A stretch of DNA of 64,000 nucleotides, from assembly GCA_026770025.1 (NCBI GenBank), contig JAMXDE010000012.1, positions 1,612,001 through 1,676,000 of the forward strand, read 5' to 3'. The notes under the pieces are model-generated. The model ran no database searches. It worked only from the letters and a program-made list of their open reading frames with translations, and was not told where the DNA came from. The translations under genes and the position numbers were made by a program. Below are positions 1 to 9,768 of the stretch, piece after piece. This stretch comes from Craspedostauros australis. Its lineage: Eukaryota; Bacillariophyta; Bacillariophyceae; Mastogloiales; Achnanthaceae. Each line of letters begins with the position of its first letter. The first letter of the stretch is position 1.

Positions 1-482
1 TGCAATTTTGTGACCGTTGGTCGTTAAATGTTTCGCTATGTGAGATGCGTTGGTATCTTTGTGTTCGTGTTTTCCACGATCGCCTTCTCATGTCATCGTA
101 ACAAACTGTAACAAGTTGTGAGAAGCTGCACGAAGATGGTCAGGTCCAACGTAATCAGCATGCGATGGATGCGCCTTGTCACATCTCAAAGGTGCGCGAA
201 CACAACATGAGGCAAGGAATGGACTGCACATCTTCTCTGCGACTGTGCACGAGTATGGGTAGTTGTGTGGTGGATTATGAAAGAGAGACAGGAGATGAGC
301 TGCGCATTGATCAGTCATCTTTTTCTGTGTTTGGATGATGGCACAACATCACGTGGAAGCGACGGCGATGATTGGAGGGTACGGATGATCTGTTGGATGA
401 CGAAAGAGTGTTGTCGGAAGAGTCGAATGATGGTTGAAGGGGTCCTTTTCTCTGTTGCATCGGCGCGTAGAGTGCTCCTCTC
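1..482. other. Left flank of the retrotransposon, no gene seen
   Basis: No reading frame here has a recognisable domain or protein-like composition. This is the host DNA into which the element at 500-9317 inserted. It continues directly with the sequence after 9334 once the element and one copy of the duplication are removed. Confidence 0.5.
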
Positions 483-499
483 TACTCCACTCTCCTCTA
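483..499. repeat. Target-site duplication, left copy
   Basis: The 17 bases TACTCCACTCTCCTCTA are identical to 9318-9334. The match breaks off exactly at both ends (482 versus 9317 differ, and 500 versus 9335 differ). Its position directly next to the 3' tail of a minus-strand LINE is what target-primed reverse transcription leaves behind. Confidence 0.9.
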
Positions 500-512
500 A
501 TAATAATAATAA
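500..512 (-). repeat. LINE 3' tail of TTA repeats
   Basis: On the minus strand the element ends in about four TTA units immediately before the target-site duplication. Short tandem-repeat tails instead of poly(A) are known from I, R1-like and some other LINE lineages. The abrupt junction with the duplication fixes the 3' end of the element. Confidence 0.75.
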
Positions 513-724
513 CGCACTGATTATCCCCTCCCACGAGGGTCGCCTCGAAAGCTTTAACGTCGCCGGCATACAGCGAGCCCTCACGGGCCGACTGCGCTCG
601 AACGACCTACCTAGACCTCTCACATCCGTGTCTACCATGGCTTGCCAACTCCACGGGCCATAAAACATACCGCACTGGGCACCCAGTTGTCACTGTGATG
701 CACTTCACACTCATTTTTCTGTTG

Positions 725-3700
725 TCACGAAAGTCGTCGTCGCCGGGCCCTGCAACCTGTCGCATCCTGCCTTGCTCCGCCGCCTTTCCGCTTGCGATGT
801 CGCTGGGCTTGGCCGTGCGTACGCCGCCGCAACCCTGCTTGCCTGGCCGCCCGTACATGCCGCACCCACAACATCTGATTCTCCGCCGATTGCGCTCGTA
901 CCGCCGCCTCCGTTGTGTGAGTCAGCAGGCGAACGTCATCGCCGCCGATCCCTTGCACTCCTTGTCGCCACTCCTCTCGGACTGCGATCGCGGCCTCCTG
1001 CCATATCGTAGCTGCCGTGGCTGCCTGCACGTTGTCATGGAGCACCTTGTTGCGTGCCATCCACGCCTTCCATCGCACCTCCCACAGACCCACCATTGCC
1101 CTTGCGATCCAATTGGCCGGACGCCCTGGTTGGCCACTGATCTCCATCGTGCTTTCCTGGATTCGTTGCCACCTCGCTGACCATCGTCCTCGTACCATCA
1201 TACCCCACCCTATTTCTTGCTGTTCCATCATCGCCTGTTGCAACTGATAACCCACCTCCATTTGGACTTCCCGTCCCTCACTCCATGCCCAGACTTGCCT
1301 CACCATGGCTCTAACCATCGGGCCGTCTCCTCGCGCTGCCATCATCTCAGTCTCCCACTCCTTCATCGCCGCTCGCCGCACTGACACTGCCAACGGATGC
1401 TGGCACTGCATGACATGCTCCGTGGTCTCCTCCTGATCTTTGCATATTGGGCACCTATCGCCGCTCCAGAACTTCCACTTTCGCATATTGCGCCCGACTG
1501 GCCCGAAACTGCATGCATGCTTCGCCACCCATTTCCGGCGCGCCGGCTTCAGGAGAGCCATCGCGATCGCAGCCGCTGTAACATCCACCTTCTTTGCCTC
1601 GCCCTTCTGGATCCGGCCCACCTTGCGCTGCCACTGCACCGTCCTTTGTCCTTGGACATACTTGCGGATCATCGCCGTGGCATTCGTGCAGACCTTCCTG
1701 CCGTCGAGCCATATCGCCCACTCAGCCTCGTATCCCTCTTCGTCGGCATACTCTATTTCAGCCGAATGTGCTGCCCCCGCCGCCTTGTCAACATCGTCAT
1801 TCCATTCTGCAAACTCGTCCCTCGCCACTCCTCGATCTCGCTCCAGCTGATGACCGTACACATGCTGATACTCCAGAGTCACCGTCAGCCGCCTTTGGAT
1901 TCGTCGTATCTCGCGAATGACGTCGAAGTGCTGAACAGCCGTGCTGACGTCCCGCGTGTACTGCACCGCGTGGATTCCAGCCATCTTATTGTCGCAAGCG
2001 ACTACGACGACTTTCCCTTTCGTTGCGTGCCTCATGTCGTGGCGTTGGATGATGTCTTCCACGGTGCGGAGAGCTTGCAAAATGCCTCCAAGTTCTGCGC
2101 GATAGGCGCTCTGCACTTCTGCCCGGCCCGGAACTGGTCCTGCCGCCGACACTTTGCCTTTCCGCCTCCCTCGCACGTTGAGCGAGTACGCCGCAGTACT
2201 CCTGCCATTCTTGAACGACCCGTCGGTGCTCACTACTGCCTTCCCTTGTACCACTGCCTCCAGCCACGACTTCTCCGCCTGCCTTGAATTCGTGCAGCGC
2301 TCCGTCTTGCGTTTCCGCACTCTTCCCCCGATGCCTACCACTCGCAAGCAACCTCCTCGTTCTCGCACATGGACTCCTCTCCAATCTGTCGGCGGGTCCA
2401 TCGTCACATTCGACGTGCCTGCGTACTCTTCCATGCCCGGCACCGCTCCTGCTTTAGCGTTCCACTGTCTCCATTCTCGCACGTTCTCCCGAAGCCATAT
2501 CACCTTGCGATTGTCGCTCATCATGGCGCTGACTTGGTCCACGTCCCATGCCGTACTCATCCGTGCTTTCTGCACCACTTTTCGTAGTGCCTGCCTCCAC
2601 AGCGCCCAGTCCTTCTTGGGAATCTTGCCCTGCCTTGGCCAGCTGACATGTTGCCGCCCTCGCCATGTGCCTTCGTCGCAGGTTCTTTGGTGCGCCACGA
2701 CTCCACCGTGCCTCTCGTCCACCACATCCGCCACGCTGACCACTTTCATGATCATTCGGCATCTGTTCAGTCGAGATCGTTGGGCTCGGCTATATCCTGC
2801 GGCTTGAAATGCCACCGATAGCCACTCATCTTTGTCGTGGACGAGTGCTGCTGTCGCTGTCTTCTCTCGGATCCGAATATTGCATTCATTGGCCTCTTTC
2901 CACACCGTTTTCACCCAGCATTCCGTAGCCAGGAATTCCCATTCGTTGTACTGGACTTCGAACATGGACGCTCCAGCCCCGACCTCCGTTTTCATCGCTT
3001 GTATGCATCCCCGTAGTAGTTTGCCTGTCATAGTCGCTCTGTCGCCGTGCTCGAGTACCATCTTCATGTGCTCCACCACCTGTGTGGTGTGAAGTTCGTG
3101 AAGATTCGCCCCTAGCCACTCGGCTGTTGCATAGGCCATCTCCCTTGGAAACCCTCGGTTGAGACCAATCTTAGACATCATCGTCTTCCAGACTGGCTTC
3201 ATAATCCCGTTGCATTGTTCCCTCGATAGCTGCGCCACTGGCAACACATATTCCAGCTTCTTCATCAGAACTGTCCGGATCGCCGTCTCTGCATCTTCCT
3301 GTCGCATACGCCACGATTTCACGCTCTCAACCCACTTCGCCGCCTTGCTTCGTAGGGTAGCCTCTATCGCCGACCCGTTGCCATCGGGCGCGAGCTTCAC
3401 ACCTAATGTTTCGAATGCTTGCTCGCTTCCGCTTCTTGGCATCGCTTGCGGTACTCCCGTGGTCCCCTTCATCATCAGCTTAGCTGGCGTCTCTGCGTCC
3501 GTCGCATATCGCCACGTGCCGTCGCTATTCCACTTGAAATCGACCGCCCACCACATACATTTTTCCACCACCAGGGCGCCTCCTGTTGCTCTTGCCAGGC
3601 TCTCCCACGACTGTACACTCCGCTGCATGCGCTGGATCGTTTGCTGTACGTCCTCGCCTTCCCGTGCGTTTACCACTAAATCCGTGTCATCCACAAATGC

Positions 3701-6484
3701 ATACCCCACCATCTCCACATCTTCTCCGCTCGCCGCCGTCCGGAAGCTGGCTGTGTGCCCTTCTCGTTTCATGATTTCCAGTACTGGCGATGAGATTACT
3801 GCCCATATCACCGGCCCTGCTCCATTCCCTTGGTAAATACCTTGCATTGGTACCACCCATCGTTTGCCTCCGTACGTGAGTCGAGATTCGCCGTACGCAG
3901 TTCTGATGTAGTGCTCAAGTTGCTGGAGTGTGCTGAACATACACACCACTTCCGATTGCGCTATCCCTTGCCTCTGCAACCCCAATGATGCCACCGTGTG
4001 CACGATTCGATCGTAGCAGCTCTTGAGATCATTGGTGCAAAGCACTGTTGGCACTCGCACCTGTCTGGCCCAGTCCAACGTGAGTTGTTTGTTCAGCGCA
4101 TGGTCAATTGCTCGATGTCGTTTGCGGCTGCCATACTGTTCCTCAGCAAATCCGTTTTGCTGTTCCGCCTGATGTGCAGCCTTGCGCCCGATGGCCTTGT
4201 TCGCAAAATTGAAATCCGCTTCGAAGAGCACGATGGTCCTCAGCTTGTCGACTCTGAAGCTGTTAGCTTTCTTCATCAGCTCCACATCTGTGCCTTGTCT
4301 CCATCGCCGGTACGAGTAGCCGCTTACCATCGCAATCGAAGTCATGCTTGCTTCGAACTCCGAATTCTTCTGATGGTGCGCTATAGCTTTGAAATGGCCA
4401 AAATGCAACCCCGATGGTCCTGCCGACGTGTCCTCCTTGGCTCTTTTCCACCCTTGCTGGAACTCCTTCGTTGTCATTCCTGCTGGGATGCTCCTGCTTG
4501 CCACCGATTTCAGTCCCTGTAGGAGCTTCGCGGCGCCTTCATCAACCCATGGTCGTGGTGCGTAGCTTCCGTTGAGCGTTTGCTCCGCCGCTTCAGTCAC
4601 CCCGAGATACCCGAATTCTCTTGCCAGCTGGCCGTGCATGAACGGCGTGTTCTCAGTTTGCCGAAATCGCCTCTTGTTTTCTTCCATGCACCCTTTCTCG
4701 ATGTCTTCCTTGCTAGTCCGTTCCACCCACTGCCCGTTCCCGTCCGGTGCTATCACCATGGATATGCCAGCCGTTGCATTTTCGCCTGTAGCCATTCGTA
4801 TCCTCCGATATGTTGCCCGCACTCTCTCCTTCGTCCGCAGCTGTCGTAATTGCTGTGATGTCGCTTCCCCAACCTCTCTCTCCCCTCTTCCTCTGTTGTT
4901 GCCTCGCTGCTGTTCCTCTCGTCGTCTCAATTCCTCCCTGCCTCTTGCTTCCGCTAGTCCCTCTAACCAGTTCTCTCTTGCTTTCGTCGCCCTTGTTCTG
5001 AACTGCTTCAAGTTCTCGTACGCCGATTCTTGCTCTTTTGCCACCTCCTCGTTGGCGCATCTCATCAGCTCTTGTACCTTACGCGTTTCCCCTGCTCTCT
5101 TCGCCAGCCTCACGATGGTCTTCGACGAGATATTGGCTCCGCTTTGTTTTCTCACCACGTTGTTCCACAGCCCGATGTTGGCTTCAATCCGTTTGTACTC
5201 CCTCGAGTACGGTATGCCTCCCATCCGTAGTCTGCGGCAGGCCTTATCGGCTTTCCATATTCCTTCCACGCGAATTCTGTCGAGTTTCTCTGCTTCCTTC
5301 TCCATGTTTGTCGTCCACTCTTCTGATGCCGCTTGTTCTAGCCGAAACGCTCTTGCCCTTGCTTTGTGTTGCTTCAAGTGCGCTTCGTAAGCATCATTGA
5401 ACCTCTGTACGATCCTTGGATCTTCCGTCTTCACTCTCCTCGACACAGCCTTGCGCAGATTTGGCATTGATTGCCCGAGCACTGCGATCATGTTGACGTC
5501 GATCCACAGGCATCGGTGGTCTGCTTGCCTCATTTGTATCCCCTCATCCCATTCGCTTGCTCCAGCCCCTTCGATCCGAACTCCCGTTGTGGCGAAGATT
5601 CCGTCGATAGGCACTTTTCCTAGACGATGTGTTGGCAATCGACTGACTTCTTCGCCTGCGCATTCCATCGTGTTGGTTAGTCCTGTGGCCTCTTGGAATT
5701 GCCGCATAGTGGCCGAATTCGTGTCTTCGTTGCAGTCCATTGCCACGATTACGTGATCGCCTTCCGCTCTCCATGCCTGAATCGCTTTCTGAAGGTCCTC
5801 TATCATCGCCGCTCGAGGTTCCTTGTCCATCTTCTTCTCATTGAAGTACCGCCTCTGTTGTGCGTGTGTGTTCAAGAAACCTTTGCTTCGTGGCCTGCAT
5901 GGTCTATACGCTGTTACCACTCGGAGCGTTTGCTGGTTGGCTCCGCGGTAACGTTGCCACACCCATCGCCCCAGCTTGGTTGGATCTTCACCTTGGCCCA
6001 TGATGCGGATTGCCGCTTGGAATCTGCTGATCATTGCCACTCCTCCCCACTGTTTGCTTTGTGTGGGTTCGTTGGTCGCGTTATTCGCCGTCTTCGCCAC
6101 TGCTGTTCCTGTTGGCCACCATTCCTGTATCCGCCCTTTGAGTGTATGCTCTGTTGATGTCGTCCTCCAGTCCACATTCACCTCCGTAATCCCAAATACG
6201 TCAAATTCGCCTTCGTTCATCCACCTCTTCAATCCCTCGTCAACTACTCCTGGTCTCCTTCCGAGTCCTCCGAAGTTCTGCAACCCTATCCTCAGTTGCC
6301 CCGTTCGCTTCCTCAGCATTCTCCTCCTCACCCGAGTCATCCTTCCCCCTTCGTTCGTATCCTGTCGTCTGCTGCTGTTGGGTTGTTGCGGTATAACCTC
6401 CCGATCCGCAGGCGCTTGTTGTGGGCTCTGAGTCGCTCGCCGTGCTGCCACCGACTGTTGCTCTTGCCCTTCTGGCCTAACCAT
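725..6484 (-). CDS. LINE ORF2: endonuclease, reverse transcriptase, RNase H
   Basis: This is the 1,919-residue polyprotein driving target-primed reverse transcription. I start it at the AUG at 6484, which overlaps the ORF1 stop; the frame is open further upstream but offers no AUG there. Domains in order, approximate residues: APE-type endonuclease about 64-330 (QNFGG, TEVN, MDCNED, and ADHR near 323); reverse transcriptase about 680-1000, with catalytic FVDDTD near 931 in place of the common YADD and an upstream NDLKSCYDRI block; RNase H about 1415-1580 (STDGS, YRAELGG, ACDNK, YGHQ, WNDDVDKA); C-terminal knuckle C-x2-C-x8-H-x4-C near 1676. No catalytic residue appears lost. The protein acts on element RNA in a ribonucleoprotein and nicks host DNA. 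Confidence 0.93.
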   Translation of the reverse strand: MVRPEGQEQQSVAARRATQSPQQAPADREVIPQQPNSSRRQDTNEGGRMTRVRRRMLRKRTGQLRIGLQNFGGLGRRPGVVDEGLKRWMNEGEFDVFGITEVNVDWRTTSTEHTLKGRIQEWWPTGTAVAKTANNATNEPTQSKQWGGVAMISRFQAAIRIMGQGEDPTKLGRWVWQRYRGANQQTLRVVTAYRPCRPRSKGFLNTHAQQRRYFNEKKMDKEPRAAMIEDLQKAIQAWRAEGDHVIVAMDCNEDTNSATMRQFQEATGLTNTMECAGEEVSRLPTHRLGKVPIDGIFATTGVRIEGAGASEWDEGIQMRQADHRCLWIDVNMIAVLGQSMPNLRKAVSRRVKTEDPRIVQRFNDAYEAHLKQHKARARAFRLEQAASEEWTTNMEKEAEKLDRIRVEGIWKADKACRRLRMGGIPYSREYKRIEANIGLWNNVVRKQSGANISSKTIVRLAKRAGETRKVQELMRCANEEVAKEQESAYENLKQFRTRATKARENWLEGLAEARGREELRRREEQQRGNNRGRGEREVGEATSQQLRQLRTKERVRATYRRIRMATGENATAGISMVIAPDGNGQWVERTSKEDIEKGCMEENKRRFRQTENTPFMHGQLAREFGYLGVTEAAEQTLNGSYAPRPWVDEGAAKLLQGLKSVASRSIPAGMTTKEFQQGWKRAKEDTSAGPSGLHFGHFKAIAHHQKNSEFEASMTSIAMVSGYSYRRWRQGTDVELMKKANSFRVDKLRTIVLFEADFNFANKAIGRKAAHQAEQQNGFAEEQYGSRKRHRAIDHALNKQLTLDWARQVRVPTVLCTNDLKSCYDRIVHTVASLGLQRQGIAQSEVVCMFSTLQQLEHYIRTAYGESRLTYGGKRWVVPMQGIYQGNGAGPVIWAVISSPVLEIMKREGHTASFRTAASGEDVEMVGYAFVDDTDLVVNAREGEDVQQTIQRMQRSVQSWESLARATGGALVVEKCMWWAVDFKWNSDGTWRYATDAETPAKLMMKGTTGVPQAMPRSGSEQAFETLGVKLAPDGNGSAIEATLRSKAAKWVESVKSWRMRQEDAETAIRTVLMKKLEYVLPVAQLSREQCNGIMKPVWKTMMSKIGLNRGFPREMAYATAEWLGANLHELHTTQVVEHMKMVLEHGDRATMTGKLLRGCIQAMKTEVGAGASMFEVQYNEWEFLATECWVKTVWKEANECNIRIREKTATAALVHDKDEWLSVAFQAAGYSRAQRSRLNRCRMIMKVVSVADVVDERHGGVVAHQRTCDEGTWRGRQHVSWPRQGKIPKKDWALWRQALRKVVQKARMSTAWDVDQVSAMMSDNRKVIWLRENVREWRQWNAKAGAVPGMEEYAGTSNVTMDPPTDWRGVHVRERGGCLRVVGIGGRVRKRKTERCTNSRQAEKSWLEAVVQGKAVVSTDGSFKNGRSTAAYSLNVRGRRKGKVSAAGPVPGRAEVQSAYRAELGGILQALRTVEDIIQRHDMRHATKGKVVVVACDNKMAGIHAVQYTRDVSTAVQHFDVIREIRRIQRRLTVTLEYQHVYGHQLERDRGVARDEFAEWNDDVDKAAGAAHSAEIEYADEEGYEAEWAIWLDGRKVCTNATAMIRKYVQGQRTVQWQRKVGRIQKGEAKKVDVTAAAIAMALLKPARRKWVAKHACSFGPVGRNMRKWKFWSGDRCPICKDQEETTEHVMQCQHPLAVSVRRAAMKEWETEMMAARGDGPMVRAMVRQVWAWSEGREVQMEVGYQLQQAMMEQQEIGWGMMVRGRWSARWQRIQESTMEISGQPGRPANWIARAMVGLWEVRWKAWMARNKVLHDNVQAATAATIWQEAAIAVREEWRQGVQGIGGDDVRLLTHTTEAAVRAQSAENQMLWVRHVRAARQAGLRRRTHGQAQRHRKRKGGGARQDATGCRARRRRLS

Positions 6485-9203
6485 TCGCCGAGTCCCCTCG
6501 CGGTTCCTCAGCTCTTTGCGTCTCGCGCGCCTCTTCCCGGTCGTCACCCGTTCCGATGGTTTGTGTTGTGCACTGGACCGTCTGTGGCCTTACTCCAATG
6601 TTTTTTCGCGGCTTTTCTGCCGCCTTGAGCGCTTCGTTCTCTGCTTTCGTGGTTACCACCAACTGTTTCAGCTCTTCCATTTGCTGTTGCATGGCAGCCA
6701 TCATTGCTCGTGTAGTTCCGGTTGTTCGCCCGGTACTTCCCGACAATGTCGATGTCACTGATCCCTGTGCCTGCGCTTCCAATATCTTCCCCATCTGCTC
6801 TTGCAGTACCGCCATCTTCTCCTTCTGTGTTCCTGACGTGCTTCTGCTCGCTCCTGTGATCGTTGATCCTGTCGACCCTTCGTCTTCTCTTGCTTGCTGT
6901 GCCGCTCGCCTCTTTTCGCTGCGTTTCTCCCGAACCTTTCTCCATGCGCTCGTGTCTCTCATCGATGGGATTGTATCGTCGTCTCCGTAATCCTTCTCTC
7001 TTCTGATTGGAACTCCTCTTTCTCCTTCCTCTTCGTCGTCGCCTTCATCTTCTTCTCCAGTCGTCTGGAAGTGCATGTCCTCATCGACCTCCATGGCTGC
7101 TTCCACTTCTTTATCTTTTTCGGATATCACTCTTTTCGTGGCCTCATCCCATTTCATTGTCTTTGCTTCTACCCGGGCCATGGACGTAAACAGTCGTTCC
7201 ACATCCTCGCCGTAGTCAGCTGTCAACTTGACCAGCAACCCTTTGACCACCATTCTTGCTTCCGCTGTCTTGTCTGGGTGGAATTGTAGCACGTAGCCGT
7301 TGCCCCTCCATTGCTTGTCTATCGATGTGAAGAGCGGCGTCTTTTCATTGCCGGTGGTGGACTTGATCCGCATCACCATCTCTCTGAGTGTTAGATGGGT
7401 GCCGTCTGGGATCTCTTGCAAGCACTCCGGGATGATGTCGTAGGTCGTCATCGCTACAGCGTGTAGGCACCATTCCATTTGGCGCTCGCGTAGCTCGAAC
7501 CATCCTTTCCTCATGTCTGTGTTGACGATGCCGGATAACGGCGTGATGATGCGCATTCTCACTCCCAGTGGGAACTTCTTCGACTTTGTGCTGTAGTACA
7601 CTTCCAGTACTTTGGCCACCAGCGCTCGATCCTCCGTGCTTGATTCCACATGAAGCGCCCTTGGATCTTTCTTTGTGTCCCTGTTGGGATCGTATTTTTC
7701 TCCGTCTGCTATCCGCTTCCATGTGATTGCTACCTGTGTCTTGGCTAACTTCGTGAGTTCCGCCTCCAGTGCGTCTGCGTCGATCTGTCGGGTGGAGTAT
7801 AGGAGCCACCCCAGCGTTGTTGTAGAGTGGGCCTGTATCTTCGCCACTTTGAACCTCCCTCCAATGTGTTGGAAGTAGTCTGTCAGCTCTCCTGTGATTT
7901 TGCTGATAGGTCCTTTCGCTTCGATCTTGACTTTCAGATACCCTTTCTCTTTCGCCGCTTTGTAGATTGGCCTCACTCCTTTGAAGAACCTTTTCAGGTT
8001 GGTCATATCTGTTGGGAATGACTCCATTGCGTGCACGATCGTTTGGTCTTCGTAGGGGTTCCAAGGCAGCAATTTTGCTGTTGCGTTCACCCGTTGGATT
8101 GATCGTAGGAACTCTTTGCATGATGCAATAGCTGCGTCGATCGCTGTGCCTGCGTCGTTGGCACCATCTCCTCCTTCGATCATCATCTGTACGTCGCAGT
8201 AGCGTGTCTCGATTGCTTCGCTTTTGCGTGCTCGGCTCCTTCCGATCCCACTCTCGTTGCTTCCGGCTTGTGTTTCGTCGTCACAATCCATTGGTGGGTG
8301 GATGTTGTCCCGCCCGATTTCTCCGATTGCCTGTGGTGTCGCTGGTGTTGCGTTCGTCGTCTTTTCCTTGTCCTCCGGTGTTTTCTCCTGTGTCTTTTCC
8401 TCCTCTGGCTCTTCGTCCCGTAGATCCGTTCGTTTGGCCGGCAGCTCCACCGCTGTTGAATGTCGCGGGCTTCTTTCTGTTCTTTTCTTGCTGCCTCCTT
8501 GATCCGATGTCTCTTCTCTCTTTTCCGCTGCTGTGTTGTCCCCTCCAGTTCCTTCCTCCCACGTGTCCGCCCATTCGTTCTCTTCGTCGCTGCTCGTGTC
8601 CTTCCCCCCTTTCGCTGCCTTTGGTTCGCCCGTTCCTCCGCTCGTCCCGTCACGTCGCTGCCCTGCCTCTTCTCCATCTTGCTTTCCGTTGTCCTTATCT
8701 TCGTTGCCCTTCGTTGCCTTGATCTCTTTCATCTTGCCCCACTTCTTGCTCAACGCCTTGCGTATTGCCTCTGTTGCTGCTCCAACGCTTCGCTGCCCCT
8801 CCTTCGTTGTCTGCACTGTGATGTTGCCGTTTTCGATGCACTGTGTGCACACCACTGGGAATCCTCTTGGTGTCACCAAGCCTTCTTCTGGCTTGATCCA
8901 TGCTCTGCATTCCCTATGCGCCGGTACGCCGCACATGATACATCGCACAGCTGCTGCTGCCTGTCCTCTTCCCTTGCAGTACTTGCCTGCGGCGCATTCT
9001 ACCTTGCGGATGCTTCGTCTTTGCTCCCCATTTTTCTCGCCCATTTTACCCCCATTCGTCGTCGCGTCTTGTCCTGTCTTCTCCTCTGCTCCTTCTGGTT
9101 TGTTGCTCTTCGCCTTGTTGCTGTTGATGCCGCCTCTGACATACGCTTCCATCGGCATTTGGCCCATTGGTCGCGTCATCTTGCTGCTCCTCGTCGTCGT
9201 CAT
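6477..9203 (-). CDS. LINE ORF1: PHD-like finger and coiled-coil RNA-binding protein
   Basis: A 908-residue protein expected to package element RNA. Residues 70-122 form a C4HC3 arrangement: C70, C76, C88, C91, H96, C99, C119 and C122. The last six spacings fit a PHD finger, while the first pair is wider than usual. Residues about 130-330 are hydrophilic, low-complexity and highly charged. A folded-looking middle part (about 340-690) has no motif I can name, and the tail is acidic, then glutamine/alanine-rich with a likely coiled coil (about 800-870) that could support oligomerisation. The start is the first AUG, 114 nt inside the element. It ends at TAG 6479-6477, which overlaps the ORF2 start. 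Confidence 0.85.
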   Translation of the reverse strand: MTTTRSSKMTRPMGQMPMEAYVRGGINSNKAKSNKPEGAEEKTGQDATTNGGKMGEKNGEQRRSIRKVECAAGKYCKGRGQAAAAVRCIMCGVPAHRECRAWIKPEEGLVTPRGFPVVCTQCIENGNITVQTTKEGQRSVGAATEAIRKALSKKWGKMKEIKATKGNEDKDNGKQDGEEAGQRRDGTSGGTGEPKAAKGGKDTSSDEENEWADTWEEGTGGDNTAAEKREETSDQGGSKKRTERSPRHSTAVELPAKRTDLRDEEPEEEKTQEKTPEDKEKTTNATPATPQAIGEIGRDNIHPPMDCDDETQAGSNESGIGRSRARKSEAIETRYCDVQMMIEGGDGANDAGTAIDAAIASCKEFLRSIQRVNATAKLLPWNPYEDQTIVHAMESFPTDMTNLKRFFKGVRPIYKAAKEKGYLKVKIEAKGPISKITGELTDYFQHIGGRFKVAKIQAHSTTTLGWLLYSTRQIDADALEAELTKLAKTQVAITWKRIADGEKYDPNRDTKKDPRALHVESSTEDRALVAKVLEVYYSTKSKKFPLGVRMRIITPLSGIVNTDMRKGWFELRERQMEWCLHAVAMTTYDIIPECLQEIPDGTHLTLREMVMRIKSTTGNEKTPLFTSIDKQWRGNGYVLQFHPDKTAEARMVVKGLLVKLTADYGEDVERLFTSMARVEAKTMKWDEATKRVISEKDKEVEAAMEVDEDMHFQTTGEEDEGDDEEEGERGVPIRREKDYGDDDTIPSMRDTSAWRKVREKRSEKRRAAQQAREDEGSTGSTITGASRSTSGTQKEKMAVLQEQMGKILEAQAQGSVTSTLSGSTGRTTGTTRAMMAAMQQQMEELKQLVVTTKAENEALKAAEKPRKNIGVRPQTVQCTTQTIGTGDDREEARETQRAEEPRGDSANG

Positions 9204-9317
9204 TTCGTCGTTGGTTTGCTGGTTGTTTTTGCTGTTTGGTGTTTGTCTTCAATTTGTTTATTCGTGGTTTATTTGCTGCGACAATTTCTTCCGGAAGTTG
9301 GTTCCATCTGGAAATTG

Positions 9318-9334
9318 TACTCCACTCTCCTCTA
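9318..9334. repeat. Target-site duplication, right copy
   Basis: This is the second identical copy of the 17-bp sequence at 483-499. It defines the 5' end of the element at 9317. Confidence 0.9.
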
Positions 9335-9768
9335 CTCGCATTGATTGTACGTGCCTTACTGGTGCATTAGAACAAGGAGGTCGAGTAGGCATGGGTAAGA
9401 AGTGGATGTGTTAGTGACGAGTGTGACGACATTGATCACGATGAGCTCTGTCACATCATATTTGTGATTGTCTGATGGGTAGCAACCAACAGTGAGCTCC
9501 GCCACAGTAGTGTGATTGGGCCTGATGATGGGGGCTCTGCGACTGTGACAATAGAGCACGAATGGCTCCATCATGCAGCATACTTCAGCAAGTGACGATT
9601 CTTCATTTGGGCATCCCCGCTTACCTTCTTCACTCGGGCTTCGTCGCAGAGACTGTGTAACAAGCAGCCACATGTGCATACTGCTGCTTTGGTAGTGTAC
9701 GTCAGCGCTCATGGCCGGGAGGTTTCCAGATGTGGACGTTGCATCGCATCATGACTACTAGTCGTGTT
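9335..9768. other. Right flank between LINE and LRR locus, no gene seen
   Basis: This is 434 bp of host sequence downstream of the LRR locus, which is on the minus strand. The one longer frame here lacks protein-like composition. It probably holds the 3' UTR of the LRR gene. Confidence 0.4.

Larger units (their letters stand above)
500..9317 (-). mobile_element. Full-length non-LTR (LINE) retrotransposon with intact ORFs
   Basis: An 8,818-bp element lies on the minus strand. Its 5' end is at 9317 and its 3' end at 500. It has a 5' UTR of 114 nt, ORF1 (9203-6477), ORF2 (6484-725), a 3' UTR of 225 nt and a short TTA-repeat tail at 512-500. There are no LTRs, and a perfect 17-bp duplication flanks it. 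Both ORFs are uninterrupted over 2.7 and 5.8 kb, and all catalytic motifs I looked for are present, so insertion is probably recent and the copy may be active. APE-type endonuclease plus RNase H places it among the younger LINE lineages (I/R1/L1-like assemblage); I cannot assign a clade by eye. Confidence 0.93.

Noticed and set aside
725-9203. Many plus-strand frames of 60-300 codons across the LINE
   Set aside because: They lie antisense to the two LINE ORFs and have Cys/Pro/Leu-rich composition with no motif; they are shadows.
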